Shown here piece by piece: positions 62,839 to 64,000 of a stretch of 64,000 bases of DNA. A program made the translations under genes and the position numbers. Numbering within the stretch: position 1 is the stretch's first letter; each line of letters opens with the position of its first letter. The notes under the pieces were generated by a model. It was not told the origin of the DNA. It saw only the letters and a program-made list of their open reading frames with translations, and searched no databases. The stretch spans positions 32,932 to 96,931 of the forward strand of contig UWYT01000178.1 in assembly GCA_900608495.1 (NCBI GenBank). Direction: 5' to 3'. This DNA is from Olavius algarvensis spirochete endosymbiont. GTDB lineage: Bacteria > Spirochaetota > Spirochaetia > DSM-2461.

Positions 62839-64000
62839 CTAATGTCCGATCAATCGGGGAAGAAAGAGAACGATATCCGGCACATAGGTGATCAGGACCA
62901 AAACGACGATCATGGCGATGAGCATGGGGAAAATCTCCTTGATAATCCCTCGTATGGGTGCGCCGGATATGCCCGATACGATGAACAGCAACATCCCGAA
63001 TGGTGGTGTGGATAGACCGATCATCATATTCAATGTGACGACGACACCGAAATGTACGAGATCGATTCCCAAGGCCTGGACCAATGGCAAAACCATGGGA
63101 ATGAACACCACCGTAATCGTGGATGTATCGATAAACATTCCCAGTACAAGGAATACGATGTTGATCAGAAGTAACAAAAACGCCTTGCTTGAGGTAACGG
63201 ATAAGAGGAAGTTCGCTGCCAATTGTGGAATCTGCTCTCGAGCGACTATAAATGAGAAGGTAAAGGCGCATCCCACAATGAGAGAAAGGATTCCGGTGGT
63301 TTTTGCCGTGTCCTTGACGGCTTCCCACAACGCTTTCGGACCGAGTGCACGATAGACAAGGGCCGCGATGATAATGGCGTAGAGAGAAGCGAGAGCACCG
63401 GCTTCTGTAGGCGTCACAATACCGGTGTAGATACCGCCCAGGAGCACGACAACGGAAAACAATGCCGGAAATGCTTTGAGGGCAATTGTCAGCATATCGC
63501 GGAGAATCATTTTCTCTCCCCGAGGATAACCTCGGCGATTCGCTACCCACGCGATGTAAACCATAAGAGCGAGTCCGATGAGAAGTCCGGGAATCATCCC
63601 GCCGAGAAAGAGATTTCCGATGGATGCTCCGGAAAGCATCGCGTAAAAAATCATCGGTATACTCGGTGGGAATATGGGACCGATGGTGGCGCTGGCCGCG
63701 GTAACCGCGCAGGAAAAACCCTCTTCATACCCATGTTCTTTCATCGCCTTGATTTCCATCATGCCTAATCCGGAGGCATCGGCAACAGCCGATCCTGTCA
63801 TTCCAGAAAAAATGATGGAAGCAACAACGTTCACATGACCGAGTCCGCCCCTCCGGCGACCAACTAATACGTTGGCAAAGCGAAATATCATGTCCGTTAT
63901 CTTGCCGGAATTCATAACTTGGGCCATGAACACGAACAGGGGAACGGCGATGATAATGTACTTCGCTTCGAGGTTGGTCAGAACCTTTTCGGCAAACATA
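62839..64000 (-). CDS. dctM: TRAP transporter large permease DctM (partial)
   Basis: Na+-dependent C4-dicarboxylate/sugar-acid importer subunit. At least 387 codons; the start lies beyond the window end (full members have about 425 residues). About 10-11 membrane segments; motifs IIFSGMTGSAVADASGLGMM, AASATIGPIFPPSIPMIFYA, GIVTPTEAGALASLYA and LNMMIGLSTPPFGMLLF. The small permease and the binding protein should lie beyond 64 kb. Followed by the gene fragment and the DapA-family lyase on the same strand. Confidence 0.93.
   Translation of the reverse strand, partial: MFAEKVLTNLEAKYIIIAVPLFVFMAQVMNSGKITDMIFRFANVLVGRRRGGLGHVNVVASIIFSGMTGSAVADASGLGMMEIKAMKEHGYEEGFSCAVTAASATIGPIFPPSIPMIFYAMLSGASIGNLFLGGMIPGLLIGLALMVYIAWVANRRGYPRGEKMILRDMLTIALKAFPALFSVVVLLGGIYTGIVTPTEAGALASLYAIIIAALVYRALGPKALWEAVKDTAKTTGILSLIVGCAFTFSFIVAREQIPQLAANFLLSVTSSKAFLLLLINIVFLVLGMFIDTSTITVVFIPMVLPLVQALGIDLVHFGVVVTLNMMIGLSTPPFGMLLFIVSGISGAPIRGIIKEIFPMLIAMIVVLVLITYVPDIVLFLPRLIGH

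Noticed and set aside
62518..63015. Forward open frame across the TRAP permease end
   Set aside because: It is antisense to dctM and to the orphan gene fragment and has no protein-like features.
1..64000. CRISPR arrays, insertion sequences and prophage genes
   Set aside because: No regularly spaced repeats, cas genes, transposases, integrases or phage structural genes were found; the only repeats are short tandem units in spacers.

Overview
The window looks like chromosome from a diderm bacterium, most likely a member of the Spirochaetota. Base composition is AT-leaning and gene order is orderly. Support for this placement: lptC-lptA-lptB-rpoN-hpf-hprK-HPr-ntrYX in one run, as I recall it from spirochaetes; loose lipoboxes, with LptC made as a lipoprotein; a LexA remnant with the spirochaete-like helix-turn-helix motif ISVKG; and a TraB-type membrane protein. 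The assignment rests on remembered family traits, not on a search.

Layout. 1-10 kb: rlmB and dtd (divergent), gdhA, a large PEP/pyruvate-binding-domain regulator, and the grpE-dnaK-dnaJ chaperone operon. 10-25 kb: small YCII-like proteins, pfk, a periplasmic HtrA protease, an OmpR/EnvZ-type two-component pair, an MFS exporter, proC, a GAF-containing PTS enzyme I (PtsP), htpG and a CNNM/CorC protein. 25-34 kb: a DUF2156 protein, a metal island (P1B ATPase with a SmtB-like repressor, divergent from feoAB), aspS and a three-domain signalling protein. 34-42 kb: serA, deoD, two tandem cyclophilin-FKBP fusion proteins, TraB and a TPR lipoprotein. 42-53 kb: a gene-poor, apparently decayed stretch, holA, a lexA pseudogene, then (minus strand) ntrX, ntrY, HPr, hprK, hpf, rpoN, lptB, lptA and lptC.

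54-60.4 kb is the most interesting part. An operon encodes CysD, CysN carrying a degenerate APS-kinase domain, a Bacteroidota-type cysteate synthase and an alpha-oxoamine synthase matching cysteate:fatty acyl transferase. A short-chain reductase lies just upstream. Together they can be read as a route from sulfate to cysteate to 3-ketocapnine to capnine, that is, sulfonolipid synthesis. This is known from Bacteroidota and would be unexpected in a spirochaete-like genome.

60.5-64 kb: an RseC-like membrane protein, tRNA-Leu(CAG), then a catabolic segment with visibly higher G+C (a DapA-family lyase, a gene remnant and a TRAP transporter large permease cut by the window end) that may be an acquired island next to the tRNA.

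Regulatory sequence of note: several genes have near-consensus sigma70 -35/-10 pairs ending only 6-10 nt before the start codon (rlmB, a 94-aa protein, the DUF2156 gene, aspS), which suggests leaderless mRNAs. Short tandem repeats of 12-13 nt sit in three intergenic positions. The feoAB -10 box lies inside a perfect palindrome.
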